The notes beneath the pieces were generated by a model that had not been told where the DNA came from, did no database searches, and saw only the letters and a program-made list of their open reading frames with translations. From Verrucomicrobiota bacterium (GTDB taxonomy: Bacteria; Verrucomicrobiota; Verrucomicrobiia; Limisphaerales; Pedosphaeraceae): a stretch of 64,000 bases of DNA. The translations under genes were made by a program, and so were the position numbers. Below, piece by piece: positions 33,745-43,700 of this stretch (position 1 is its first letter; every line of letters begins with the position of its first letter). The stretch spans positions 61,937 to 125,936 of the forward strand of contig JAJPHR010000037.1 of the NCBI GenBank assembly GCA_021325145.1, written 5' to 3'.

Positions 33745-34521
33745 ATGAAAACTCTGTTGGCGACATTTCTCGGACTGGCTTGCGTTTTGAACACACAGGC
33801 GCAGTTGCACAAGGAAGCGGTGGAATACAAGGACGGTGACACGGTCCTCGAAGGGTTCTCGGTTTACGATGAGTCCATCCATGGCAAGCGCCCGGCGGTG
33901 TTGATCGTGCACCAGTGGATGGGTTTGACGGATTACGAGAAGAAGCGCGCGGAGATGCTGGCGCAGCTTGGTTACAATGTGTTCGCGCTGGATATTTACG
34001 GCAAGGGCATCCGGCCGCAGGATACGAAGGAAGCGGGCGCGCTGGCGGGCAAGTATAAGGGGGACCGGGAGTTGTTGCGGCGGCGCGCGAATGCCGGGCT
34101 GACGGTGTTGAAGAAGCATGAGCTGACCGATCCGCAGCGGGTGGCGGCGATTGGTTATTGTTTCGGCGGGACCACGGTCATCGAGCTGGCGCGCAGCGGG
34201 GCGGACATTGCGGGGGTGGTGAGTTTTCATGGCGCGCTGGATTCGCCCAAGCCGGAGGACGGCAAAAACATCAAGTGCCGGGTGCTGGCGTTGCATGGCG
34301 CGGATGATCCGTTCGTTCCGGCGAAGGATGTGACGGCCTGGGAGAACGAGATGCGCGAGGCGCACGTGGATTGGCAATTGGTGAAGTTCGGCGGCGCGGT
34401 CCATTCCTTCACGCAGTGGAACGCCGGTAATGACAACTCGAAGGGCGCGGCGTACAATGAAAAGGCGGACCAGCGTTCGTGGGAGGACATGAAGGAGTTC
34501 TTTGGGGAAATTTTTCGATGA
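33745..34521 (+). CDS. Dienelactone hydrolase-family protein, secreted
   Basis: About 258 residues from [20 protein letters not shown], a signal peptide; an in-frame ATG four codons earlier (33733) is also possible. Dienelactone-hydrolase features are complete: [26 protein letters not shown], the nucleophile GYCFGG (Cys), Asp in [10 protein letters not shown] and His in [12 protein letters not shown] members hydrolyse lactone or ester bonds; secreted ones are often of unknown substrate. It directly precedes the RNase H gene, with coding ends only 31 bases apart. Confidence 0.88.
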   Translation: MKTLLATFLGLACVLNTQAQLHKEAVEYKDGDTVLEGFSVYDESIHGKRPAVLIVHQWMGLTDYEKKRAEMLAQLGYNVFALDIYGKGIRPQDTKEAGALAGKYKGDRELLRRRANAGLTVLKKHELTDPQRVAAIGYCFGGTTVIELARSGADIAGVVSFHGALDSPKPEDGKNIKCRVLALHGADDPFVPAKDVTAWENEMREAHVDWQLVKFGGAVHSFTQWNAGNDNSKGAAYNEKADQRSWEDMKEFFGEIFR

Positions 34522-34552
34522 GACACGAGGAGCGCCCGCGAGAAAGCAAGGG

Positions 34553-35071
34553 GTGAAGACCATCACCATTCACACCGATGGCGGCTGCGAGGGGAATCCG
34601 GGGCCGGGCGGTTGGGGCGCGGTGCTGGAGCACGGTGCGCATCGAAAGGAACTTTCGGGCAGTGAGCCGGCGACCACGAACAATCGCATGGAGCTGACCG
34701 CAGCCATCGCGGCATTGCGCGCGCTCAAGGAACCCTGCGTGGTGAATCTGCACACGGATTCCGAGTATCTGCGCGACGGGATTACAAGCTGGGTGCCCTC
34801 GTGGAAAGTTCGCGGCTGGCGGACAATGGACCGCAAACCGGTCAAGAACGTGGATCTCTGGCGTGAACTCGATGAACTTTGCGCGGCGCACCGCGTGCAT
34901 TGGCATTGGCTCAAAGGGCACGCGGGGCACCGCGAGAACGAGCGTTGCGACCAACTCGCGCGTGCTGAAATCGGCAAATTGCGCAAGCAACACACGCCCG
35001 CGCAACTCGCCGAGTTGCTCCAACAGTTTGAGGAAAGCCGCGCTTTGGGCAGCCAGCAGCCGTTGAGGTGA
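34553..35071 (+). CDS. rnhA: Ribonuclease HI
   Basis: This enzyme cleaves the RNA strand of RNA-DNA hybrids. The four catalytic acids are present: Asp9 ([15 protein letters not shown]), Glu47 (NNRMELTA), Asp69 (HTDSEYL) and Asp133 (NERCDQLA), as is the basic WKVRGW handle region. The C-terminal ~30 residues extend past the usual end. The start is taken as the GTG at 34553, which puts the first strand at the N-terminus; an in-frame TTG at 34502 inside the previous gene would add 17 residues without family similarity. The length is then 172, slightly longer than the usual ~155. Confidence 0.95.
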   Translation: MKTITIHTDGGCEGNPGPGGWGAVLEHGAHRKELSGSEPATTNNRMELTAAIAALRALKEPCVVNLHTDSEYLRDGITSWVPSWKVRGWRTMDRKPVKNVDLWRELDELCAAHRVHWHWLKGHAGHRENERCDQLARAEIGKLRKQHTPAQLAELLQQFEESRALGSQQPLR

Positions 35072-35239
35072 GCCGGCATATTGGTTCGACGGAAGATTGA
35101 ACGTCCGGCGATCTGAGAGACTGTGCCGCCCATGAAAGGTGGGTAGCGTTGGGATGAAGTGGTAGAGTGCCCAAATTTCAAATAAGTATGCAAAAGGCCG
35201 TGGGTGCGGCGTTGAGGGGATGTGGTAGCCTTTCTGCAA

Positions 35240-36073
35240 ATGACCCAGGCTATGAAGACCGCGAAAATGGACCTTTCGCATCCGCACCGGCGGCTCTGCG
35301 CACCGTCGAAGGCGGGCGGGGCTTTCACTTTGATTGAGTTGCTGGTGGTTATCGCCATCATTGCCATCCTGGCCGCCATGTTGTTGCCGGTGCTGGCCAA
35401 GGCCAAGGCGAAAGCTCTGCAGGCGAATTGCATTTCAAATTTCAGACAGATGGGAACGTCTCTGAAAATGTACACGGACGACAACAACGACTGGCTTCCG
35501 CCAGGGCCAACAGCGGGCAATCCCATTTGGGGGCTGGATGAGGTGCAGGTTCCTGCCTACAACAATTCTGCCAATTCGCGAAAATCGCTCGTTTACTACC
35601 TGACCAGCTACCTTTCCGTGCCGCCGCCGATTGCGATCGGCGCTGTGACCACTTATGTGGCCAAGGTGTTCATCTGTCCGGGGTATCAACACGCCATGCC
35701 GGGCGGGAGCGGCTCCGGCTCGTATAACCCGAATTCCGATAATTTCCAGACCGCCTATTCCTATTCGTCACTCAGGCATACCAACACCCTGGATTACACG
35801 CTCAACAATTACCCGTTTGGCAAGGAGAGCGCTAACTTGCAGTCGCTGCGTTATTCCGACCTGTTGAGCCAGGGTCCGGGCGCGTCGCTCAGCACGGTCT
35901 GGGCACTGGCTGACATCGATGGGGACGTGGAGTTGGATCCGGTGAGCGCTTTCGGCGCCAAATACAACACCATGGCCAAACATCCCGTGCATGGGGGTTC
36001 GCGCAACTTCCTCTATTTCGATTTCCACGTCGGAAAAAAGAACTCCAATCCGGTGGGGCCGGATCACTATTAG
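35240..36073 (+). CDS. Type II pseudopilin-like protein with prepilin N-terminus
   Basis: About 277 residues. The prepilin signature [29 protein letters not shown] follows a charged leader; the residue before Phe is Ala (GGAF) rather than the usual Gly, a variant also seen in relatives. The ending [17 protein letters not shown] resembles the H-x9-DG type C-terminus of Verrucomicrobia/Planctomycetes pseudopilin families, here with Asp-Phe. It is processed by prepilin peptidase and probably assembled at the type II secretion-like apparatus or surface. Several in-frame starts (GTG 35222, ATG 35240, ATG 35252) are possible. Confidence 0.8.
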   Translation: MTQAMKTAKMDLSHPHRRLCAPSKAGGAFTLIELLVVIAIIAILAAMLLPVLAKAKAKALQANCISNFRQMGTSLKMYTDDNNDWLPPGPTAGNPIWGLDEVQVPAYNNSANSRKSLVYYLTSYLSVPPPIAIGAVTTYVAKVFICPGYQHAMPGGSGSGSYNPNSDNFQTAYSYSSLRHTNTLDYTLNNYPFGKESANLQSLRYSDLLSQGPGASLSTVWALADIDGDVELDPVSAFGAKYNTMAKHPVHGGSRNFLYFDFHVGKKNSNPVGPDHY

Positions 36074-36226
36074 AGTCAGTGCTGGCGGGAAGTGGGGGTT
36101 GATTTGCCTCTCGATTGCCTCTGCATGGCTCGGATAAATGGACGGTTGACCGTCAAGGCACTTGCGCGGGCAGAATAGCTTCGGTTCGGCAAGCCAAAGT
36201 TCAAGGTCGGACCGTTGTAAGAGGGG

Positions 36227-36258
36227 ATCGAGGACGACGACGAGGACGAGCACGATTA
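36227..36258 (+). repeat. GA-rich motif ending acgatta, copy 1
   Basis: A run of gacgacgacgaggacgag-type triplets introduced by atcgagga and ending cacgatta. The same opening and ending, with similar GA-rich filling, occur at 52855-52887. Both are intergenic and follow the end of a gene. Confidence 0.55.
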
Positions 36259-36266
36259 GGTGGGCT

Positions 36267-36310
36267 TTGGGACGGGTCCAGGGCGCTTGGGACGGGTGGG
36301 ACGGGTCTGG
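36267..36310 (+). repeat. Three near-tandem copies of gggacgggt
   Basis: Copies are spaced 20 and 9 bases apart. The unit resembles the gtcacggg octamer at 33399-33500, so the two arrays may have a common origin. Confidence 0.5.
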
Positions 36311-36455
36311 AGGGGTACAATAAAAAATCAACCACCAAGCACCAAGCTTCAGATGGGTTTTTGTAGAATTTTGTTTTGCTTTTAACTTCTCTTGACTGCC
36401 CAACATTTAGTGTGTTACGAATATTTGACCACCATTACAAGTGGCATGATCGCGT

Positions 36456-36914
36456 ATGCGTTGCCCGAAATGCGGCTGTCAGGACGATAAAGTGATTGAT
36501 TCTCGCGCCTCGCGCGAGGGTGCCACCATTCGCCGCCGTCGCGAATGCCTCAAGTGCGGCCATCGGTTCACTACTTACGAAGAGATTGAGCGCGAAGAAC
36601 TTATGGTCATCAAACGCGATGGCCGGCGGGAGGAGTTTTCGCGCGAGAAGTTGCTGTCGGGACTCAAAAAAGCGTTCCAAAAGCGGCCCGTTAGCCCCCA
36701 AGTCATCGAGGATCTTTCAGAGAAGATTGTCAACGAGATCCGGGACGAGTATGAGCGCGAGGTGCCCGGGTCAGCGATTGGGGAGCGGGTAATGAAGGGG
36801 TTGCGGGAAATCGACGAAGTGGCGTACGTTCGCTTCGCCAGCGTTTATCGCCGGTTCCAGGAAGCGACTGATTTCGTTCACGAAGTCAAAAAATTGGAGG
36901 AGAACAGCAAATGA
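36456..36914 (+). CDS. nrdR: Transcriptional repressor NrdR
   Basis: This 152-residue regulator of ribonucleotide reductase genes binds NrdR boxes when loaded with (d)ATP. The zinc ribbon is complete (Cys3, Cys6, Cys31, Cys34; MRCPKCGCQDDKVIDSR), followed by the ATP-cone (VIKRDGRREEFSREKLLSGLKKAFQKRPVS) and the YVRFASVYRRFQEATDF signature. Length is typical. Its stop overlaps the next gene's start by four bases (ATGA), which implies translational coupling. Confidence 0.97.
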   Translation: MRCPKCGCQDDKVIDSRASREGATIRRRRECLKCGHRFTTYEEIEREELMVIKRDGRREEFSREKLLSGLKKAFQKRPVSPQVIEDLSEKIVNEIRDEYEREVPGSAIGERVMKGLREIDEVAYVRFASVYRRFQEATDFVHEVKKLEENSK

Positions 36915-37474
36915 TACAACTAGCGGAAGATTGCCTCATATTTCGAACCGCCACGGGTGAGGGCGTGGCTTACTCCGCCGAATCCATCTCGGTGGAACTG
37001 ATGGGCGAAACCGCCAAAACATTCGATCCGGAGTTTATCAAGCACGCGGCCGCCGCGGTCTTTCATTACTTCCGCGAGGAACTGGGCCGCGAATCGGTCA
37101 CGGTGGCCGAATTTTCGCTCGCGTTGGAAAAAGTGCTGCGCGGGTTCAATCTCGACGAAGAAGCCGCCGAGGAGGAAGCCATCGATACGACACCGCTGGT
37201 GCTCAAGTCGGACTTGTGCGCCCTGCTCGCCGAGTCGGGCAAGGATTGCGAACTTTTTTTCTTCCCGCGATTGCGCGACGAATTGCTGACCAAGCTCGGA
37301 CAATCACCCCAACTGCTCTGCTTTCAGGGCTTGCGCGGGTGTGTGAAACAATTGACTGGCGCGCGCCGCTGGACCGCCCGCTGCCAAACCTTGCATGATC
37401 AGATCGTGGATTACCTTCGTAAATGCATGTTCCGTGAGAGTCCGCGCGCCAAATGCGCGCTGGTGGTGAAGTAA
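36911..37474 (+). CDS. Conserved-looking protein coupled to nrdR, unknown
   Basis: This 187-residue soluble protein has an acidic middle (EEAAEEEAID) separating an N-terminal helical part with FDPEFIKHAAAAVFHYFREELGRESVTVAEFSLALEKVLRG from a C-terminal Cys-containing part (LLCFQGLRGCVKQLTGARRWTARCQTLHDQIVDYLRKCM). The N-terminal segment superficially resembles ATP-cone-type helices, but no nucleotide motif is seen. The four-base overlap with nrdR strongly suggests a shared function or regulation. I do not recognise the family. Confidence 0.75.
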   Translation: MIQLAEDCLIFRTATGEGVAYSAESISVELMGETAKTFDPEFIKHAAAAVFHYFREELGRESVTVAEFSLALEKVLRGFNLDEEAAEEEAIDTTPLVLKSDLCALLAESGKDCELFFFPRLRDELLTKLGQSPQLLCFQGLRGCVKQLTGARRWTARCQTLHDQIVDYLRKCMFRESPRAKCALVVK

Positions 37475-37568
37475 GCGGGTTAAGTTGCAACCGAAGGGAC
37501 GCGGCTCGCGAGCATTTTCGCCGATGGTATCACGAACATGGAGCACTGAGGAAATAAGCTGAACGGCC

Positions 37569-37907
37569 ATGACTTTATTCGAGAAAATCATCGCCCGGCA
37601 AATCCCGGCGGACATCGTCTATGAGGACGATTTGGTGCTGGCGCTTCGCGACATCAAACCGCATGCGCCGACTCACGTGTTGATCGTGCCCAAGAAGCCG
37701 ATTGCCCGCATCGCCGAAGCAAAACCCGAGGACGAGAAATTGCTGGGACACCTGCTGTTGAAGGCGGCGGAAGTGGCCGAAAAGCTTGGCTTAAAACAAA
37801 GCGGTTACCGGCTCGTGATTAACAACGGCCCGCATGCCGGCGAATCCGTGCCGCATTTGCACTGTCATATCCTTGGCGGTCGGGAACTGGCCTGGCCTCC
37901 CGGGTGA
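37569..37907 (+). CDS. HIT-family nucleotide-binding protein (HinT-like)
   Basis: This 112-residue protein has the whole HIT fold: LFEKIIARQIPADIVYEDD at the start, DIKPHAPTHVLIVPKK in the middle and the catalytic histidine triad HLHCHIL (His96, His98, His100) near the end. HinT-type members hydrolyse AMP-lysine and related purine phosphoramidates. Length matches bacterial HinT (about 110-115). The ATG at 37569 is the family start. Confidence 0.95.
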   Translation: MTLFEKIIARQIPADIVYEDDLVLALRDIKPHAPTHVLIVPKKPIARIAEAKPEDEKLLGHLLLKAAEVAEKLGLKQSGYRLVINNGPHAGESVPHLHCHILGGRELAWPPG

Positions 37908-38301
37908 CCGGAGGAGCTTACGATCGGAGCGTGGACATTTCCGTCCGCCCAGGCGTACGGACATCCAATGCGGACAAGAATGTCCGCGCCCCGTGCGCTT
38001 GAGAGTTGAATTTGCGCGATTAGCCCTCAATTTGCTACTGTCCAAGAATCCAACGTGGCCAGGAATTCTTTGCATGGCCAGAAATAACCAACCGCTCAAT
38101 CGCGCGCCGTCGGTAGCGTTAAGATGAAGGTCCCACCGCAAATGGCCACGTCGGCGACTGACGATAAACCCGGTTGTATTCAAACCATCGCAACACCTTC
38201 CATCCACCGCGCCATAGGCCCCGCCGCGCAGCCAGTAAGGTGTATGGCGGAGCTCACCGATTCAGGCTTGCCAACGAACACCCAGCCGTTACAAAAGACA
38301 C
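37908..38301. other. 394-bp intergenic region with REP-like element
   Basis: It carries the palindromic pair at 37929-37989. Nothing else is recognisable; a promoter for the zinc-ribbon/TPR pair is expected. Confidence 0.4.
37929..37989. repeat. REP-like inverted pair
   Basis: Twenty-base arms (37929-37948 gcgtggacatttccgtccgc and 37970-37989 gcggacaagaatgtccgcgc) are inverted copies of each other with a few differences, and each arm is itself partly palindromic. This organisation is typical of paired REP elements (BIMEs). Confidence 0.6.
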
Positions 38302-38496
38302 ATGCAGCCTCAGCAACGAAGGACGGCGCACTCTGAGTCAAGAAATGCCGATGAAACCTGCCCGGTCGTTTCCGAGGATTCGCCCGGAGAGTATTGGCGA
38401 TGGTGTCCGCGTTGCGGTCACGAGTTGCACAACGAACGTTGCAAGCTGCGTTGTCCCCGCTGCCATTATTTCATGAGCTGCTCCGATTTCGATTGA
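38302..38496 (+). CDS. Small zinc-ribbon protein
   Basis: Sixty-four residues; the conserved part is CPRCGHELHNERCKLRCPRCHYFMSCSDFD, with CxxC...C...CxxC...C cysteines suited to one or two zinc ions. The closing 'SCSDFD' resembles a small zinc-ribbon family common in Planctomycetota and Verrucomicrobiota. The N-terminal ~28 residues are low complexity and the true start may be further downstream. It lies 21 bases before the TPR gene and is probably co-transcribed. Function is unknown. Confidence 0.65.
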   Translation: MQPQQRRTAHSESRNADETCPVVSEDSPGEYWRWCPRCGHELHNERCKLRCPRCHYFMSCSDFD

Positions 38497-38517
38497 ACCA
38501 ACCCCGACCTCAAAACC

Positions 38518-39975
38518 ATGACCATCCAGATCCAGCATCGCCTCGTTGCGCGCCTGCTTCTTTTATTCTGCGGCGCGTGCCTGATCCCCGCCTCCTCTCC
38601 TGGCGCCCGCGCTGCTGACTTCGCCGCCCCCGGCGCATCGGACACCAAGCCTCGTGGCAAACCGAACTCAAGCGCGTGGAGCAAGAACCGCGATGCCGGG
38701 CGCAAGGCCCTGGCCGAAGGAAAGGTGGATGAGGCGGGCGCTTTTTTCGAAGCTGCGCTGGCCGAGGCCGAGAAATTTGACTCCAAGGACGTGCGCCTGG
38801 CAGAAAGCCTCAGCGACCTTGCGAATTTTCGAATGAGAACCCAGGACTATGCCTCAGCGGAAACGCTCTTTGGCCGTGCGCTTGCCATCCGCCGCGGCGA
38901 TCCCGACCGCCTCCTTGAAGCTCAATGCCTGTTCAGCGTCGCCGAAGCTGCTCAGCATTTGCAAAAATATGACGAAGCGGAAAAGGACCTGTTGGAGGCG
39001 CAGGACATCGTTGACCGGAAAGTGGGACCGGACCATCCGCTCGATGCCATCTGCCGCTATGGGTTGGGCAAGATCCATCAGGAAAAGGAGGATTATGCGA
39101 AGGCTGAACCGCTCTTTAAGCAAGCGTTGGAACTTTTTCTGCATCCTCCATCCAAGGTTAAATTCGAGCAAAGAAGGGATCCCGCCGTTTATGGCCCCAC
39201 TGCGATGCGCTACACCTACGAGCCCAACTACGTTCTGGCATTGGACACGCTTGGCCGCCTCAGCTCAATTTATCTGAAACAAAACCAGCCCGATAAAGCC
39301 GAAACTTGCTGCCTGGACACCATCAAAGTGCTCAAAGAATCAAACGCGCATGAGGCCCAGGTGCAACATGCGGAACAAAACCTTGCGGCATTCTATATTT
39401 CGCAAACCAACTATCCCAAGGCGCAGGCGGTGCTGGAGCGCTTGGAACACGCGCAGGAGAAATCTCCCGGCCTCAAAAGTCCGGCCACTCTCAAGACCAT
39501 CGCCCAGCTTGCTTTTGTCTATGACCACGAAGACCGCCTGGCCGACGCCGAATCCACCTTCAAGAAGGTGGTAGATTTAATGGAACAGAATGGGAGTCCT
39601 GGAAGCGAAGAAGCGCTCAGTGTCAGCGGCGCCCTGGCGGCCTTCTATGAGCGCCATGAACGATTTGAACAGGCCGCCGCGGTTTACGAGCGCCTTTGGA
39701 AACGGACACAGGAAGCCCGCCCAGATGATCTGCGCGACCTGCCGGCGCTTTCGCGCTTGCTGGCCATCTACCAAAAGCTTGGCCGCGATGAGGGCATGGA
39801 GAAGGTGTACCAACAACAGATCGCGACTTTCGGAAAAACCTTTGGGTCGAACAACAAAGCGCTCGTCAAGCCGCTCGACGATTACGCGAAATTATTACGC
39901 AAGCAGAAGCGGGATCCGGAGGCCGAAACGGCCGAGGCCCGGGCGAAGGCGATTCGGGGTGAGAGCGCACCGTAA
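38518..39975 (+). CDS. Secreted tetratricopeptide-repeat protein
   Basis: This 485-residue protein has a signal peptide (MTIQIQHRLVARLLLLFCGACLIPASSPGARA). At least seven TPR-like units follow (for example AESLSDLANFRMRTQDYASAETLFGRALAIRR, CRYGLGKIHQEKEDYAKAEPLFKQALELF, SGALAAFYERHERFEQAAAVYERLWKR). It is of the kinesin-light-chain-like TPR type that scaffolds other proteins, here in the periplasm. Family-level function is unknown. Confidence 0.8.
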   Translation: MTIQIQHRLVARLLLLFCGACLIPASSPGARAADFAAPGASDTKPRGKPNSSAWSKNRDAGRKALAEGKVDEAGAFFEAALAEAEKFDSKDVRLAESLSDLANFRMRTQDYASAETLFGRALAIRRGDPDRLLEAQCLFSVAEAAQHLQKYDEAEKDLLEAQDIVDRKVGPDHPLDAICRYGLGKIHQEKEDYAKAEPLFKQALELFLHPPSKVKFEQRRDPAVYGPTAMRYTYEPNYVLALDTLGRLSSIYLKQNQPDKAETCCLDTIKVLKESNAHEAQVQHAEQNLAAFYISQTNYPKAQAVLERLEHAQEKSPGLKSPATLKTIAQLAFVYDHEDRLADAESTFKKVVDLMEQNGSPGSEEALSVSGALAAFYERHERFEQAAAVYERLWKRTQEARPDDLRDLPALSRLLAIYQKLGRDEGMEKVYQQQIATFGKTFGSNNKALVKPLDDYAKLLRKQKRDPEAETAEARAKAIRGESAP

Positions 39976-39990
39976 AGCGCTTTGTTGCCA

Positions 39991-40641
39991 TCAAGATTTT
40001 GGCAGCACGCGCGTTACGACCAGGTCATCAAACTGAATCGGCGTCGTTGAAAATGGGCTGCCCCAAATCACGGCGCGGCCGGCGGGCGGTTCGGTTTTTT
40101 CCTCGAAAGAAACGGCGGGTTTTTCCGGTTCGGCCGTGCCTTGCGCCCAGGCCTTGCCTTCCACTTTCCAAACGTCGCCGGCCTTGGCCACCTGCAAGCG
40201 CAGCATCGTCCATTGGCCGGATTTCCATTCATACGGAATGGTGGCGACGACCTCCTCGCGCTTGTAAAGCTCCAGTGCTCCCTTGCCGGGTGAGATTTGC
40301 AACCGGTAGCCGCCCTGGCCGTTCAATCCCACGCCGAAGGTCGGATGACGCCGGCCCTTGCTGGTGCCCTTGATGCGGGCGGTAATCGCCAAGTCCGATT
40401 TTTCCGTCGGGCCGAACAATGCGCCGAACGTGTCGAGCGGCGCGCCGGGCAATTCCAGATATTTGTTGCCGCTTTCCTGCTGCACCGCGAATGCTCCATC
40501 CAGAACCAGGAAATCGTCCGGAACTTTCCCGACATCCACGCTCTCAAAATTGTTTTGATAGACCGGCTTGGCATCTTCGGCCTGGGTTTGACCCGGCACG
40601 AGCACCGCAATCATAAACAAGATGATCGCAATTGGATCCAT
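39991..40641 (-). CDS. Secreted concanavalin/DUF1080-like protein
   Basis: About 216 residues from the ATG at 40641, with a signal peptide MDPIAIILFMIAVLVPGQTQA; the SD-like ggtggg precedes it. Another start two bases after the upstream permease stop (40725) would add 28 residues. The body is a jelly-roll: YQNNFESVDVGKVPDDFLVLDGAFAVQQESGNKYLEL, then GYRLQISPGKGALELYKREEVVATIPYEWKSGQWTMLRLQV, typical of LamG/DUF1080 sugar-binding folds. It follows the ABC system on the same strand and may be a substrate or partner. Confidence 0.7.
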   Translation of the reverse strand: MDPIAIILFMIAVLVPGQTQAEDAKPVYQNNFESVDVGKVPDDFLVLDGAFAVQQESGNKYLELPGAPLDTFGALFGPTEKSDLAITARIKGTSKGRRHPTFGVGLNGQGGYRLQISPGKGALELYKREEVVATIPYEWKSGQWTMLRLQVAKAGDVWKVEGKAWAQGTAEPEKPAVSFEEKTEPPAGRAVIWGSPFSTTPIQFDDLVVTRVLPKS

Positions 40642-40727
40642 GTTTACCCACCGATGAATCGATGGGCTGTTTTCTTTCGCCTTGTCGGGCAGTAGCGAAC
40701 CGAGCGGCATTCCAATGAATTTCATGA

Positions 40728-43700
40728 TCAACTGTTTCTCAACGCATCCAACAATTTGCCCCGCAACGCGAAGCGCGTGGCCAGCCAGGTCCATAGCAGG
40801 CCGTTTACCAAAACAGCGCCAAGCGTCAGGGCCAATGAGGCATAAGGTATTTGCGATCCGGGCGAAAGCAAGGCTGGCATCACGCCAATGGCCGCTGCAA
40901 TCAATCCCACCGCCAAACCCAGGCCGAGCAACGCCCCGTGCTCGCTGAGCACCAGCCATTGCAATGCCCGCCGGCGAAACCCGACGGCCAGCAACAACGC
41001 CAATTCGCCGCGCCGCTCCTGGACGTTGCGCAGCACCACCACGCCCAGACCGGCGCTGCCCAGCAGCAACCCCAGTCCGCCCAGGACCTGAAACGTGCTC
41101 AAGTAAGTGTTCTGCACCGCGTTGAAGGCGTTCAGTCGATCCGCCGCCGGCGTCAGTTCGAGCCCGGCGTTTTGCAAAATGCGCGTCAGCGTGGCCGAAA
41201 CTTCCGCCACAGAATTCGACGGCGCGTCGATCAGGAACATTCGATACCCGCTTTCGCCGGGAAAGCGTTTTATGAACTCTGCTTCGTCAATAATGAGGCT
41301 GCCCTGCAAAACCGAGTTGGCCACCGCGCCCACCAGGCGAACCTTGAAAGCGTGGCCCCGCTCGTCCGTGTAATCGACTGTCTCTCCAACTTTCTTGCCC
41401 AACGCCCACTGGATCGAATTCTCGTCGCCGATGGCCGGGATTTCATCGGGCGCCTGCGATGCCTGCCCTGACGCATTCGGCTTGAGCAGCAGCCAGCCCC
41501 TGTCCACCGGCAATCCTTTCTGAATCTCCGCAAAGGTGAACGCCTGCCGGCTTTGCAAAGCGTCCGGATTCACTCCCAGCAGGCGCGGTTTTTGCGCCCG
41601 ATTCAAGTTGAGGCAACTCGCGTCATCTCCATCGCGCACACGAAATTGGACGAACGAAACTCCTTTCAAATCGGCCGGGTTAAGGCTGTAAAAATCACGC
41701 CCCGACTGGCTGTTCAAATCATACGTGATCGGCAGGGCGGCTTCGCCCAGCAATGCGAACCCGCCAGTGCCCGAGGATCGCCTGGCAGCATCCGAGGTTG
41801 CGTCCAATCGGAACGCGCCGATGGCGGCGATCAGAAATACGCCGCAGGCGAGCAAGCCAATGGTGGCGAGGCTGCGTTTGCGCCTGCGCGTGCTGCTGCG
41901 CAAGCCCAAACCACCCAGAGTGAACTTGTTTTCCGATCCTTCGCGGCTGGCGGACGGGCCTGATGCGCGCGCAATTCTTCCCAGCCACGCAGCGGCGAAT
42001 CCGAGTCCGGCGATCAACAGCAGCGAGCCCGCGCTGAAAAACGTGTCCGCCGATGCGGTTTCCCGCTTCCACAACGCGCCGGCCACCAGGCCCAGCGCCA
42101 GCACCGCTGACACAGCACCGATCCAAATGCCGCGACTCTGTTTGAGAAATTTGAAACTTGAAACTTGAAATTCCAAATCGGCTCCTTGCGCCAGCAATTC
42201 GCGCGCGGGCCGTTGGGCCTGCTTGCGCAGGGCCAGCCAAATCGTGACCACACCGACCAGACTGCTGGCGCAAACACCGATGGCCAGCGTCGCGGGGGTG
42301 GCGTGATAATGCAGCGCCGATGTTCCCACCGCACTGCGCCACACAGTGGTCAGGCCGCGGAGCATCGCGCGCGCGTAGAAGATGCCGCCCAACGCGCCGA
42401 GAATTCCTCCGAACAACGCCAGCAGCGCGCCTTCACCCAGCAGCAGCAACCGCACCTGGCGTGGACGAAAACCGAGCGCCAGCAGCGTGCCGATTTCGGT
42501 GGCGCGTTGTTCCAAACCAAACTGAAACAGCAGCGCCATGAGCAACAATGCAGCGACGATGAGAAAGAAACTGAAGCCGATAAACAGGCCGCCGAAGTCG
42601 GTTGCCTGCGAACTCGCCGCGAGGGCTTGCGCCCGCACGGGTTGAAAAGCCAGGCCCACCGAAGCTGGATCGAGCGCATCACGAATTGCGGCGCGGAGAG
42701 TTTCGAGCGCGGCTCCCCGGTGCGGAAATCGCAAGGCCGTGAACTCGCCGAACCGGTTCGCCCACATTCGGCGTCCGGCGGCAAGCGTTACGAAGGCCTT
42801 GGGCGTGCCGCGATGGTCGTGCCAGTATTTTTCATCCTTGTCCCGAATCCGGTTGAGTTGGATTGGAAAGCCGGCGTCCCAATCCCGCGAACTTTCCGCT
42901 TTCGCCAGGCCGGGAAATTCCGGCATTAATGTGCGGTCCGCTGCCGCGCCTGCCAAAGGCACTATGCCACGAATGCGAAAATCATCTTTCTTTTGCTCCA
43001 GTGCGCGGCCAGTGCCGATTACAAAATAAGTGAGGCTTAGCGTATCTCCGACTTTGGCCTGCAAGTCGTCGGCAAGCCAATTGTTGATCACAATTTCGTC
43101 GTCGCGCATGTCTGCGGGGACAATCGGGCCGCCCATGGCGGTGACCATCGAATACGGCGTCACTCGCTCGCCATCGCGCAATTCGTTTACGAAGTAGGTG
43201 GCGACCGGCTCGACGTTGGTGGCGACCTTTTGCGCCGCCTCAACCACGGGCGAATCGAGAAAAACGCGGTCGCTGCGAAGTTCCAGGGTGTCCTGATCAG
43301 GCAGTTCGCGCAATTCCAGTTCGGCATCGGCGAGTTGCCAGTGCTGGCGCAGAATTTGGTTTGCGCTGTCGGCGGGTTGTGCCGCACTACTCGTGCCCAC
43401 GAGGAGGAGATTAGCACGGTTCGTTTGGCCTATTCTTTCCTGTAGCTGCGCGAGATTGACGAAGGCATTGAAGGGCGGCACTTGATTGGCCTGCAAGCTG
43501 AAGCGGCCAAGCTGTTCGTCAGACACGATGGCGAGCAGCTTCAAACGCAACGCCACGGAGGAATCCTCCTGTGGCGTCAGCGGAGCGTCGAGCGAAACAA
43601 GGCTCGGCTTCTGGATGCGAAGCACGAGAGTATCGCCCGGATGCACTTTAAGTTGTGCGGCGAGTGTTTCATTGACGGCAACCGACCCGGCTGGAATGTC

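Larger units (their letters stand above)
36074..36455. other. 382-bp repeat-rich intergenic region
   Basis: No gene is supported. It holds the GA-rich motif (36227-36258), a gggacgggt array (36267-36310) and a segment related to the inverted repeat after the sigma gene (about 36336-36354). Confidence 0.5.
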
